Part shown: piece after piece, positions 16,551-23,926 of the stretch
How the letters are laid out: every line of letters begins with the position of its first letter
Position numbering within the stretch: the first letter of the stretch is position 1
Program-made: the position numbers and the translations under genes
The notes under the pieces: generated by a model
The model's database searches: none
Seen by the model: the letters and a program-made list of their open reading frames with translations, nothing else
What the model was told of the DNA's origin: nothing
Origin: Bacillota bacterium
Lineage (GTDB): Bacteria > Bacillota > Clostridia > Christensenellales > CAG-138
Length of the DNA: 64,000 bases
Direction of reading: 5' to 3'
Assembly (NCBI GenBank): GCA_023400985.1
Contig: JAEXEN010000019.1
Span: 58,192-122,191, forward strand

Positions 16551-17456
16551 TTACCCTCCTATGATCGCTGAAATAAAATGAACGTTTTCAAACGCGCGTT
16601 GGCCGTCTGCGCGTCCCTCAAAAAACCTCTGCTGGATGTGCTCTGGCGTCAGGTGCTTTTCCACCGCAAACCCGTTTTGGCCTAAGATCTTCTGCATTTC
16701 GGGGTAGGCAAAGCCTTGCCGCATCGGTTCGCCGAGCCTTTCCGTCAGCTCCGTCAGAAGCCTGACGCGGTTGGGAGATCCCGCCTGGAAGGTCGTTTCA
16801 TCCGGGTAGTCGAAAACGATTTTGTTTCCCCTCCCAGACAACCCCGCAATGTACCCGAGCGTTTGCTCAAATTCTTTCAGCGTCAGGTAGTAAGTTACGC
16901 CGAGTATTGAAAAAAACGCCGGAAGGGAAGGATCGTAGCCGGCCGCATGCAGCGCATGCCCCATCTCATCCTTTGTAAAATCCATCGCAACAAAGCGGAC
17001 GTTTGGCGGAATGTTCCAGGCAAGCCGGCTGATCCTCTTGAGCTTATACCGCTGCGTATCCGGATGGTCCAATTCAAAAGTCCTTATAGAGGGATCTTCA
17101 TTGCGAAACGCAAACGTATCCATTCCGGCGCCCAAAATGACGTATTGGCAGAAACTGTGTTTCCCGGCAAAATCCTCCAGTTCCTGCTCGGCATAGGCAA
17201 GCCTGGATAAGGGAATGGGGGAAATATATTGGTTGAGCAGCGGATAGACTTTCTCACCTTTGAACCCGACGGTGGGAATCGTCCGCTCGGGAAAAAAAAC
17301 GCGCTCGATCAACTGTCCGATTTCCCCATATTCCTCTTTGCCCATGATGTCATAGGCAAGGTAATCATCAAAAATCTTCTGCTTTTCGGAGTTGGAATGG
17401 TAAGCCCGGGCGAAGGAGCATAGCTTCGCCGTGACGCTTTCCTTTGTTTTGACCAT
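16551..17456 (-). CDS. class I SAM-dependent methyltransferase, LCMT/TcmP-like family
   Basis: A protein of about 301 residues from the leucine carboxyl methyltransferase/TcmP-like family. Seen are ARAYHSNSEKQKIFDDYLA near the start, VILGAGMDTFAFR (the glycine-rich SAM loop), FELDHPDTQRYKL (the acidic residue for the SAM ribose), and FSILGVTYYL. It should make SAH from SAM on an unknown small-molecule or carboxyl substrate, feeding mtnN and LuxS downstream. Two starts are possible: 17480, behind GGGG at 10 nt, and 17456, behind GAGG at 9 nt. I prefer 17456. It is the first gene of the methyl-cycle operon and takes the place of YrrT in the Bacillus operon, though from a different methyltransferase family. 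Confidence 0.88.
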   Translation of the reverse strand: MVKTKESVTAKLCSFARAYHSNSEKQKIFDDYLAYDIMGKEEYGEIGQLIERVFFPERTIPTVGFKGEKVYPLLNQYISPIPLSRLAYAEQELEDFAGKHSFCQYVILGAGMDTFAFRNEDPSIRTFELDHPDTQRYKLKRISRLAWNIPPNVRFVAMDFTKDEMGHALHAAGYDPSLPAFFSILGVTYYLTLKEFEQTLGYIAGLSGRGNKIVFDYPDETTFQAGSPNRVRLLTELTERLGEPMRQGFAYPEMQKILGQNGFAVEKHLTPEHIQQRFFEGRADGQRAFENVHFISAIIGG

Positions 17457-17586
17457 ATCGGTTCGCCTCGTTTCTTCCATACATCAAAAACCCCGCACCA
17501 TCGCTTTTGCATTCTCCTTATGAGAAGAATCTGCGGCGGACAGGCGGGGGATGGGTCTTTTCAAAACTTTTAAAAACTTAAGTCAG

Positions 17587-17634
17587 GAAAAAAGCCCTGC
17601 CGCCTGCATCTTATAACAAGCGGTACAACAGGGC
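17587..17634 (-). terminator. leader terminator before the methyl-cycle operon
   Basis: On the minus strand GCCCTG...CCGC pairs with GCGG CAGGGC, giving ten base pairs interrupted by a 5-nt bulge on the 5' side, followed directly by TTTTTT. It lies about 130 bp before the first gene, so it is an attenuator, not a gene-end terminator. Confidence 0.7.
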
Positions 17635-17758
17635 CTTGGTTGAACGGCAACGCGTTGAAACGGGCGGACAGCCCTTTTGGCTCTACCCAAGCGACTCGGA
17701 AAATACATTCGGTGCATTCGCGATCTCATCATAAACTCCCATTAAAACTATCTGAATA
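17590..17758 (-). promoter_or_regulatory. structured leader with attenuator ahead of the methyl-cycle operon
   Basis: The transcript from the minus-strand promoter carries an untranslated leader of about 300 nt. It holds a P1-like pairing (CTTGG with CCAAG), an AGCC-AAAAG-GGCT hairpin, then an intrinsic terminator. CTGTCCGCC upstream of the terminator can pair with GGCGGCAG in the terminator 3' arm, an alternative antiterminator. This is the layout of a transcription-attenuating riboswitch or T-box. I cannot match it to the SAM-I consensus. The GTACCGC core recalls a T-box, but the UGGN bulge reads UUGU. The ligand is unknown. Confidence 0.45.
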
Positions 17759-17764
17759 ATAGGT

Positions 17765-17794
17765 ATTATATTCTGCCGCCACCCGGAATGTCAA
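17765..17794 (-). promoter_or_regulatory. sigma-A promoter of the methyl-cycle operon
   Basis: On the minus strand TTGACA (17789-17794), an 18-bp spacer and TATAAT (17765-17770), both perfect consensus. It diverges from the lipA promoter, whose -35 starts 23 bp away. Confidence 0.75.
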
Positions 17795-17816
17795 TAACAA
17801 TATCATTTTATCTTCC

Positions 17817-17845
17817 TTGACAAACCGCCTGACGGCGCATAGAAT
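17817..17845 (+). promoter_or_regulatory. sigma-A promoter of lipA-lplA
   Basis: TTGACA at 17817-17822, a 17-bp spacer and TAGAAT at 17840-17845. Because the -35 occupies 17817, the TTG there cannot be the lipA start codon. Confidence 0.7.
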
Positions 17846-17906
17846 AACAAAACATAGCGATCCCATAGGTATTCATATAACTTTTCAAGCAAAGAAGGCG
17901 GCTTTT

Positions 17907-18794
17907 TTGGATCAGCAACAGCATATAGGAAAGCCGGAATGGCTGAGGGTCCGATTCAGCGATACGACCGAAAGCATGCAGGTCGTTCGCCTGTTGCGGC
18001 AACTTTCCCTGCATACGGTATGTGAGGAGGCGCATTGTCCCAATAGGGGAGAATGTTTTCGAAACAGAACCGCGACCTTTATGATACTGGGAAACCATTG
18101 CACGAGAAACTGTACCTTTTGCACGGTCACCAAGGCTCTCCCATGCGCGGTCGATCCCGGCGAACCCGCCAATGTGGCCGCCGCCGTCAAAAATCTCGGG
18201 CTAAAGCATGTCGTTATTACCTCTGTGACGCGCGACGACCTTCCCGACGGAGGCGCGGCGCATTTTGCGAGCGTTATCCGCGCCATCAAAGGCGCGTATA
18301 AGGCGGATGCGCCCGTAGTCGAGGTGCTGATTCCCGATTTTCAGGGAAACGAGGACGCGTTGTGCGCCGTCATTACGGCGAAGCCGGATATCGTCAACCA
18401 TAATGTCGAAACCGTTCCGCGCCTGTATTCCGAAGTACGGCCGATGGCGGTTTACGCGCGTTCGCTGGAATTGATAGACCGCGTCAAGCGTTTTGCACCA
18501 CAGATGTATACGAAATCAGGCCTTATGGTAGGCTTGGGCGAAACGCACGGCGAGGTATTGGACACGTTTCGCGACCTTCGCAAGGCCGGCTGCGATATTT
18601 TGACCATCGGCCAATATCTGGCGCCCAGCAAGGCCCATCACAGGGTAGAAGCATACATCACGCCCGAGGAATTTTCGCAGTACAAAAAAGAGGCGGAAGC
18701 GATGGGATTTTTGTTTGTCGCAAGCGCGCCGCTTGTCAGAAGTTCCTATATGGCCGGAGACGCGTTCCGATTTGTTCGCAAGGGAGCCGAATGA
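17907..18794 (+). CDS. lipA: lipoyl synthase
   Basis: A 295-residue radical-SAM enzyme that inserts two sulfurs into protein-bound octanoate to make lipoate. The auxiliary-cluster motif CX4CX5C (CEEAHCPNRGEC) and the radical-SAM motif CX3CX2C (CTRNCTFC) are intact, as are TRDDLPDGGA, NHNVETVPRLY, KSGLMVGLGET and the terminal RSSYMAGD. The open frame runs back to 17817, but that codon is the -35 of the promoter. The chosen start is TTG 17907, after AAGAAGGCGG, giving the usual N-terminus just before IGKPEWLRVR. The stop overlaps the ligase start by 4 bp. Confidence 0.9.
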   Translation: MDQQQHIGKPEWLRVRFSDTTESMQVVRLLRQLSLHTVCEEAHCPNRGECFRNRTATFMILGNHCTRNCTFCTVTKALPCAVDPGEPANVAAAVKNLGLKHVVITSVTRDDLPDGGAAHFASVIRAIKGAYKADAPVVEVLIPDFQGNEDALCAVITAKPDIVNHNVETVPRLYSEVRPMAVYARSLELIDRVKRFAPQMYTKSGLMVGLGETHGEVLDTFRDLRKAGCDILTIGQYLAPSKAHHRVEAYITPEEFSQYKKEAEAMGFLFVASAPLVRSSYMAGDAFRFVRKGAE

Positions 18795-19769
18795 TTTATT
18801 TTACGCATATTAGCGAAGACCCATTCTTCTGGTTCGGGCTGGAACGGGATCTGCTGCAGAGTAAGGGCCTTCAAGACGATATCTTTTTATTTTGGCGCAC
18901 GAAGCCCTCGCTCATGCTTGGCCGGTACCAAAATGCAGCGGCTGAAATCGACGAAGCCTATGCGAAACAACGCGATATCTCTATTGTCCGCCGTTTAAGC
19001 GGCGGCGGTACGATCTATACCGATCCGGGAAGCTGGCAATTCAGTTTTATCCGGCGCGAGAAGGAAAAGCGCATCGATTTTGAGAGCTTCGTGCAGCCCG
19101 TTCTAAATGCGCTTCGGCAACTGGGCTTCGATGCGTATAAGAGCGAAAGAAACGATTTGCTGATCGACGGCAAGAAATTTTGCGGAAATGCACAATACCA
19201 CTGCGCGGAGCGCGTGCTGCACCATGGCTCCCTTTTGTTCAGCACTGATCTCGAGGAAATGGCGCGCACATTAACGGTAGGCAGCGATAAGCTTCGCGTA
19301 AAAGGCATCCGCTCCGTCCGCCAGCGCGTTGCAAACCTAAGAGATTATATAGCCGAGCAGACGGATGCGAATGGCTTCCGCGATCTCCTGCTTGCGCAAT
19401 TGCTGCCCGGGTCTGTGGAGCGGCGCGTGCTCGCGCCGGGGGATGTTTCAAGAATAGAGCGGGAACACGCAAGCATGTTCCGCAGTTGGGACTGGGTGTT
19501 TGGCGAATCTCCCGAATATGAGATCGTCAAGAGCAAACGTCTGCCCGGGGGGGAAGGTGGAGATCCGTCTCAATCTGGAAAAGGGTATCATTCAGGATTG
19601 CGATATCACAGGAGATTTTTTCTTCGCGGGCGACCTTCATGCGATAACCGATCCTTTATGCGGATGCATATTCGAGCGGCAGCATGTCAGGGAAGCGCTG
19701 ATAAAGGCGCAGGGAAGCGGCTCGTTTTACCAAATCGATTTGGATGAATTGCTGGCGTGCATGTTCTGA
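18791..19769 (+). CDS. lplA: lipoate-protein ligase A, interrupted by a +1 frameshift in a G7 run
   Basis: The first 250 or so residues match LplA, which attaches lipoate to E2 and GcvH proteins: MLGRYQNAAAEID, RRLSGGGTIYTDPG, the RNDLLIDGKKFCGNAQ motif with the catalytic lysine, and HGSLLFSTDL. At 19547-19553 a run of seven G shifts the frame. With six G the sequence would read KRLPGGKVEIRLNLEKG and continue through the normal C-terminal domain to 19769; as it stands, the first frame runs to 19747 with unrelated residues. This may be a sequencing error, slipped-strand variation, or a recent mutation. It is coupled to lipA (ATGA). Confidence 0.85.
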
Positions 19770-19814
19770 ACCTTTGCCATAAAACTGCCCGTAATTATAT
19801 CCTACTAAACATAT

Positions 19815-19843
19815 TGACATAGTGGACTTTATCTGCTATACTT
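19815..19843 (+). promoter_or_regulatory. sigma-A promoter of the leader ORF and peptide-importer operon
   Basis: TTGACA at 19815-19820, a 17-bp spacer and TATACT at 19838-19843. The predicted start lies near 19850, about 24 nt before the methionine-rich ORF. Confidence 0.75.
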
Positions 19844-19873
19844 GCCAACAACCAACACGAGAGGTATCAAAGG

Positions 19874-19996
19874 ATGCGCAGTATATCCCCGGCAGCAAAG
19901 ATGATGTGTCGTCAGATGTCCATGGCCATGTTTATGTCCATGGCTATGGTCATGCCCGACGAACCTATCTGCTGCGCGCGTCCGGGGCCTTGCTAA
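19874..19996 (+). CDS. 40-residue methionine-rich leader peptide
   Basis: A 40-codon ORF that sits right after a consensus promoter, with GAGAGG about 9 nt before the ATG. Ten of 40 residues are Met; between residues 15 and 27 every second residue is Met (MSMAMFMSMAMVM). Four Cys (12, 33, 34, 40) are also present, with no membrane helix or signal peptide of normal length. The stop codon lies in the loop of a GGCCT/AGGCC hairpin and an intrinsic terminator follows 25 bp later. I know no named family. Candidate roles are a translated attenuator sensing Met-tRNA supply, or a metal-binding (for example copper) Met/Cys-rich peptide. The frame is supported by signals, not by homology. Confidence 0.55.
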   Translation: MRSISPAAKMMCRQMSMAMFMSMAMVMPDEPICCARPGPC

Positions 19997-20020
19997 GAGG
20001 CCTGTAAAGGGAAGTATTCG

Positions 20021-20049
20021 GAGCGTGCCGGCCGGCCCGCTCTTTTTTT
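20021..20049 (+). terminator. strong intrinsic terminator between the leader ORF and the importer operon
   Basis: GAGCG-T-GCCGG pairs with CCGGC-C-CGCTC (20021-20042), followed by seven T. Because it precedes the importer operon and follows the leader ORF, it is positioned as an attenuator. Confidence 0.8.
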
Positions 20050-20124
20050 ATACAAGCAAAAGGCATTTTCGCTCCGCCGACCGACCGTAAACCCAAAAAT
20101 TCAAATAAAAAGGAGTCACAAACA

Positions 20125-21819
20125 ATGAGAAGGAAGATCTTATCCGCACTGACCGCCGTACTGCTGAGCAGCACATTGTTCCTCACGGCCTGCACGGCCG
20201 CGCCTGTTTCAGAGACGGCCGCACCGGCCTCGGCCGGGCCCAAAACAACGCCCGAGGCAACCTCGGAAGCGACGCCGGCTGCCGGGCCGCACGTGCTGAA
20301 CTGGGTCGCCTCCGGCGAGGTGACCACGCAGGATTCCGGCAAGAGCTATGATACCATCAGCTCCGAGCAGATCGATTTCCATGCCGATCCCCTCTACCGC
20401 ATCAACGAGAACAACGAGGTGATCCCCAATTTGGCGGTCGCACTGCCCACGGTAAGCGCCGACGGCCTGACCGTAACGCTCGAGATCCGTGATGACGCCG
20501 CCTTCTCCAACGGGGAGAAGATCACGGCGGCGGATATCGTATACGCCGCGCAGCGCGTGGTCGATCCCGCGACCGGCTCTCAGAGCGCCAATAACCTGAC
20601 GTACCTTAAGAACGCCAAAGAGATCGTCGAGGGCACTCTGCCCGCAGATCAGCTTGGAATCAAAGCGCTTTCGGATGCCGACCTGGAATTTACGCTCGTC
20701 GCGCCCAACAGCTTTATAGATTTTGAGCTTTCAACCACGCTGCTTGCTCCCGTCAACCGCGCCTTTGCCGAGGCGCAGGGCGATCAATACGGCCTTTCCT
20801 CCGAAAATCTTCTGGCCAGCGGCCCATACGTGCTGACCGGCTGGAGCGGCGGCGCCACCTCCTGGAAATACGTGAAGAACCCATATTATTGGGATGCCGA
20901 AAACATCTATTTCGATGAGATCAACATTCAAATCGTCAAGGAAGTGGCCACGGGCGTCAGCCTTTATGAAGCCGGAGAGCTCGACGCCACGGCAATAACG
21001 GGCGAGTATATCTCCCTCTACCGCGGCACGGAAGACCTTGTAAGCGTACAGACGCTTCGTATGACCAATCTCGAACTGGGCATCAGCTCCAACAAGTACC
21101 TGCAGAATATCAACCTGCGCAAGGCGCTGATCTATGCGCTCGACCGGGATGAGCTTTCCGCCTCCATCCTCAACGGCGACGGTATTCCCGCCGTGGGCGT
21201 TATTCCGGACGGCATTGCGGTGAACCCGGTGAACGGCAAGAGCATCGCTGAAGATTTCGGAAAGCTTATCTACACCGACGTAGCGCAGGCGCAGGCATAC
21301 TTTACAAAGGCGCTCGAGGAACTGGGCGAGAGCAGCATCACGCTGCGCCTTGTTACGAGTGATACCGACGAAAGCATCAAGGTGGGGCAGTATCTGCAGG
21401 GCGTGTATGAAACGAACCTGCCGGGCCTGAAGATCGACCTCGCCAACGTGCCCGCTTCCGTGCGCTTTGAAGAGATGATGAGCTATAAATTCGACCTGGC
21501 TCTTGGCGGCTGGACCGGCGACTTCAACCCGACGTCCTACGTTAAGCAGCACGAGACGAGCTACGAGCACAACCACAGCCAGTGGAAATCCGATGAGCTC
21601 ACGGCCTTGGTCGCGGCACTCGAAACCACCGACGGTACCGATTTCGCGCTCCGTTGGGAACATCTGCGTCAGGCAAACCGATATCTTATAGACAACGCGG
21701 TGCTCGTGCCCATCGTACAGGCCGCCAAGAGCTATTTGATCAACCCCGATCTCAAGGGCTACACGCTGCATGTGCTGGGCACCCCCATCGACATCACGCG
21801 GGCATATTTTGAGGATTAA
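20125..21819 (+). CDS. peptide/dipeptide ABC transporter substrate-binding lipoprotein (family 5)
   Basis: A 564-residue extracellular lipoprotein. The signal ends in the lipobox LFLTAC at about residue 23, followed by a Thr/Ala/Pro-rich linker. The rest is a type-5 solute-binding protein (SBP_bac_5), with GLTVTLEIRDDAAFSNGEKITAADIVYAAQRV, a typical segment, and LRKALIYALDRDEL near the middle. It captures oligopeptides or related ligands for the two permeases and two ATPases downstream. AAAAAGGAGT gives a good ribosome site. No hinge residue allows the ligand to be named. It is first in the operon, after the leader terminator. Confidence 0.9.
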   Translation: MRRKILSALTAVLLSSTLFLTACTAAPVSETAAPASAGPKTTPEATSEATPAAGPHVLNWVASGEVTTQDSGKSYDTISSEQIDFHADPLYRINENNEVIPNLAVALPTVSADGLTVTLEIRDDAAFSNGEKITAADIVYAAQRVVDPATGSQSANNLTYLKNAKEIVEGTLPADQLGIKALSDADLEFTLVAPNSFIDFELSTTLLAPVNRAFAEAQGDQYGLSSENLLASGPYVLTGWSGGATSWKYVKNPYYWDAENIYFDEINIQIVKEVATGVSLYEAGELDATAITGEYISLYRGTEDLVSVQTLRMTNLELGISSNKYLQNINLRKALIYALDRDELSASILNGDGIPAVGVIPDGIAVNPVNGKSIAEDFGKLIYTDVAQAQAYFTKALEELGESSITLRLVTSDTDESIKVGQYLQGVYETNLPGLKIDLANVPASVRFEEMMSYKFDLALGGWTGDFNPTSYVKQHETSYEHNHSQWKSDELTALVAALETTDGTDFALRWEHLRQANRYLIDNAVLVPIVQAAKSYLINPDLKGYTLHVLGTPIDITRAYFED

Positions 21820-21824
21820 ACCCC

Positions 21825-21901
21825 GTAGGGCGGCATGCCCACATGCCGCCGAACCGACTTTTGCGAGACTTACGCGGCGGGATGTGGGCATCCCGCCCTA
21901 C
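21825..21901. repeat. 77-bp double-hairpin palindromic element
   Basis: Two 26-bp arms, 21825-21850 (GTAGGGCGGCATGCCCACAT...) and 21876-21901, are inverted copies with two mismatches. Each arm is itself a perfect hairpin: GGCGGCATG-CCCA-CATGCCGCC, and GGCGGGATG-TGGG-CATCCCGCC. This is the form of a REP/MITE-like intergenic element. It sits between the binding-protein and permease genes, splitting an operon that is otherwise tightly packed. Confidence 0.7.
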
Positions 21902-21931
21902 ACAATGACAAACTTGATTAAGAGGCTTTGG

Positions 21932-22870
21932 ATGAGAAGATGGCTGCGGTTTATTGCGCAAAGATTGATCTATATGGTGACGACGCTGTGGCTTATCGTC
22001 ACGATCACGTTTTTCCTCATGAATTTCCTGCCCGGCACGCCCTATAACAACCAGGCCGAGCTTACCGCGGCGCAGATAAAGGTGCTCGACGAGAAATATG
22101 GGCTCAGCCAGCCGGTCGTACAGCGATACTTTACCTATATGGGCAACCTCTTGCACGGCGATTTCGGCATTTCGCTGCAGTTTTCCGACCAAAAGGTCAC
22201 AACGCTTCTGAGCGAGCGCATGGGCGTATCGGTACAGCTTGGCCTGCAGGCGATCGTATTCGGCACGCTTGTGGGCATCGTTCTCGGCACCGTCGCCGCC
22301 ATGCGGCACAATACCTGGATCGACACCTTTTGTTCGCTCTTTGCTATCGTGGGGCGCTCGGCGCCCAATTTCATCGTTGCCGTGCTGCTGCAGTTTATCT
22401 TCGCCATCACTTTGAGTCTGCTGCCCATCGGCCTATGGAACGACGGCTTTCGATCGAGCATCCTTCCGACGCTTGCACTGTCCATTTCTCCCATGGCCGA
22501 TACCTCGCGTTTCATACGTACGGAAATGCTTGAGGTATTGAGCAGCGACTACATGGAACTGGCCCGCGCCAAGGGCATGAGCGAAACCCGAGCGGTGTTT
22601 TCCCATGGTCTCCGGAATGCCTTGATCCCGATGATCACCATACTTGGGCCCATGACGGTCTCGCTCATGACGGGCTCGCTGGTTGTGGAAAATATCTTTG
22701 CGGTTCCCGGGATCGGCGAGCAATTCACCAAATCGGTCTTGACAAACGACTATTCCACGATCATGGCCGTAACGATTTTATTTTCGGCATTGCTCGTTAC
22801 CGTTTTGTTCCTTACGGATGTGCTTTACCAGTTCATCGACCCGCGCGTACGCATAGGAGGTGAAAACTGA
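21932..22870 (+). CDS. peptide ABC transporter permease (DppB/OppB type)
   Basis: A 312-residue inner-membrane permease with six helices. Markers are FIAQRLIYMVTTLWLIVTITFFLMNFLPG at the start and the EAA-type loop YMELARAKGMSETRAVFSHGLRNALIP (about residue 210), which contacts an ATPase. The ATG at 21905 lacks a Shine-Dalgarno site because it abuts the palindromic repeat. I prefer ATG 21932, preceded by AAGAGG. Its stop overlaps the next start by 1 bp (TGATG). Confidence 0.9.
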   Translation: MRRWLRFIAQRLIYMVTTLWLIVTITFFLMNFLPGTPYNNQAELTAAQIKVLDEKYGLSQPVVQRYFTYMGNLLHGDFGISLQFSDQKVTTLLSERMGVSVQLGLQAIVFGTLVGIVLGTVAAMRHNTWIDTFCSLFAIVGRSAPNFIVAVLLQFIFAITLSLLPIGLWNDGFRSSILPTLALSISPMADTSRFIRTEMLEVLSSDYMELARAKGMSETRAVFSHGLRNALIPMITILGPMTVSLMTGSLVVENIFAVPGIGEQFTKSVLTNDYSTIMAVTILFSALLVTVLFLTDVLYQFIDPRVRIGGEN

Positions 22871-23895
22871 TGGAGCAAAATCTCCGTGATATCCCCGACG
22901 AACTGTTTCGTTTCAAACCCAATATTCCGCTTAGGGACAGCCCTTCCGGGACGGCGGAGGCGCAGACCTTCCTGCAGGACGCGTGGCGGAGGCTTCGTAA
23001 AAACAAGGCGGCCGTCGCGTCGCTTGTGCTGCTCGGCATCATTGTGGCATTGGCTTTTCTTGCGCCCGTGCTTGCGCCTTATGATCCCAACATGCAAAAC
23101 ATACCCCACGCCAATTTGCCGCCGCGCATCCCCGGGATACATATCAACGGGTTGAACGGCTATGCGAAGTTGCGCGGCGAGTGGACGGACCGCTATGCGC
23201 TTTCCAATGTGCCGGAGGATGTAAATTACATTTTCGGAACGGACGAGTTTGGGCGCGACCTAATGTCCCGCGCGCTGTACGGCACGCGTATTTCCCTGGC
23301 CATCGCGTTTATCGCGGCCGCCCTGGATCTGACCATCGGCGTAAGCTACGGCCTTATAAGCGCCATGCGGGGCGGACGCACGGATAACCTGATGCAGCGG
23401 TTGCTCGAAATTCTTACGGGCATCCCCAGCTTGGTGCTGGTTGTGCTGATGCTGCTGATTTTCGAGCCGGGCCTGACCTCCATCGTCTTTGCGCTGACGA
23501 TTTCGTCATGGGTCCCCATGGCGCGCATGGTGCGCGCGCAGACGCTTCGCATCAAGAATTTGGAATATGTGCAGGCCGCGCAGGCATTGGGGACATCCTG
23601 CATACACATCGCGCTTTCGCACGTGCTCCCCAATATCGCCGGCATCGTTGTTGTGCGCGCTATGTTTTCCATCCCGAGCGCGATTTTCTTTGAGACGTTT
23701 CTGAGCTTTATCGGTGTGGGCATGAAGATCCCCAACGCCTCGCTCGGCACGCTTTTGAACGGCGGCTACAAGGTGTTCCGCATCCATTCTTATCAGATGT
23801 GGATACCCGCGGTCATACTGTGCATCATTATGCTGGCTTTCAACCTTTTTGCCGACGGTCTGCGCGACGCGCTGGATCCCAAAATGAAAGATTGA
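22870..23895 (+). CDS. peptide ABC transporter permease (DppC/OppC type)
   Basis: A 341-residue permease with a soluble N-terminal stretch containing FLQDAWRRLRKNKAAVASLV, typical of the OppC N-terminus, then six helices. FGTDEFGRDLMSRALYGTRISLAI is the family signature, and NLEYVQAAQALGTSCIHIALSHVLPN is the ATPase-contact loop. It forms a heterodimer with the preceding permease, whose stop overlaps its start by 1 bp. GGAGG lies upstream within the previous gene. Confidence 0.93.
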   Translation: MEQNLRDIPDELFRFKPNIPLRDSPSGTAEAQTFLQDAWRRLRKNKAAVASLVLLGIIVALAFLAPVLAPYDPNMQNIPHANLPPRIPGIHINGLNGYAKLRGEWTDRYALSNVPEDVNYIFGTDEFGRDLMSRALYGTRISLAIAFIAAALDLTIGVSYGLISAMRGGRTDNLMQRLLEILTGIPSLVLVVLMLLIFEPGLTSIVFALTISSWVPMARMVRAQTLRIKNLEYVQAAQALGTSCIHIALSHVLPNIAGIVVVRAMFSIPSAIFFETFLSFIGVGMKIPNASLGTLLNGGYKVFRIHSYQMWIPAVILCIIMLAFNLFADGLRDALDPKMKD

Positions 23896-23926
23896 TGTTA
23901 CCTATTAGGAAAGGAAGCCCTGTGTC

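Larger units (their letters stand above)
17457..17906. other. intergenic region with two divergent promoters and the attenuator leader
   Basis: This 450-bp gap holds the minus-strand leader and terminator, the minus-strand promoter (17765-17794) and the lipA promoter (17817-17845). A 19-codon ATG frame on the minus strand inside the leader (MGVYDEIANAP...) ends at the P1 stem but has no ribosome-binding site, so it is not called as a gene. Confidence 0.6.
19770..20124 (+). other. intergenic region with promoter, methionine-rich leader ORF and terminator
   Basis: This 355-bp gap before the importer operon is laid out like an amino-acid attenuator: consensus promoter, short Shine-Dalgarno-led ORF rich in one codon, a hairpin over its stop codon, then a strong terminator about 80 bp before the first structural gene. 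The parts are listed separately. Confidence 0.6.

Noticed and set aside
17590..17758. SAM-I riboswitch or methionine T-box in the leader of the methyl-cycle operon
   Set aside because: The SAM-I core (for example GAUGAAACCCGGCAACC-type) is absent. The T-box-like GTACCGC is present, but the UGGN tRNA-pairing sequence reads UUGU, and no Stem I features were found. It is left as an unassigned leader.
17817..17819. TTG 17817 as lipA start
   Set aside because: It coincides with the -35 of a TTGACA-17-TAGAAT promoter.
19822..20007. 61-codon His-rich plus-strand ORF overlapping the methionine-rich ORF
   Set aside because: Its ATG overlaps the promoter spacer, before any transcription start, so it cannot be translated from that transcript.
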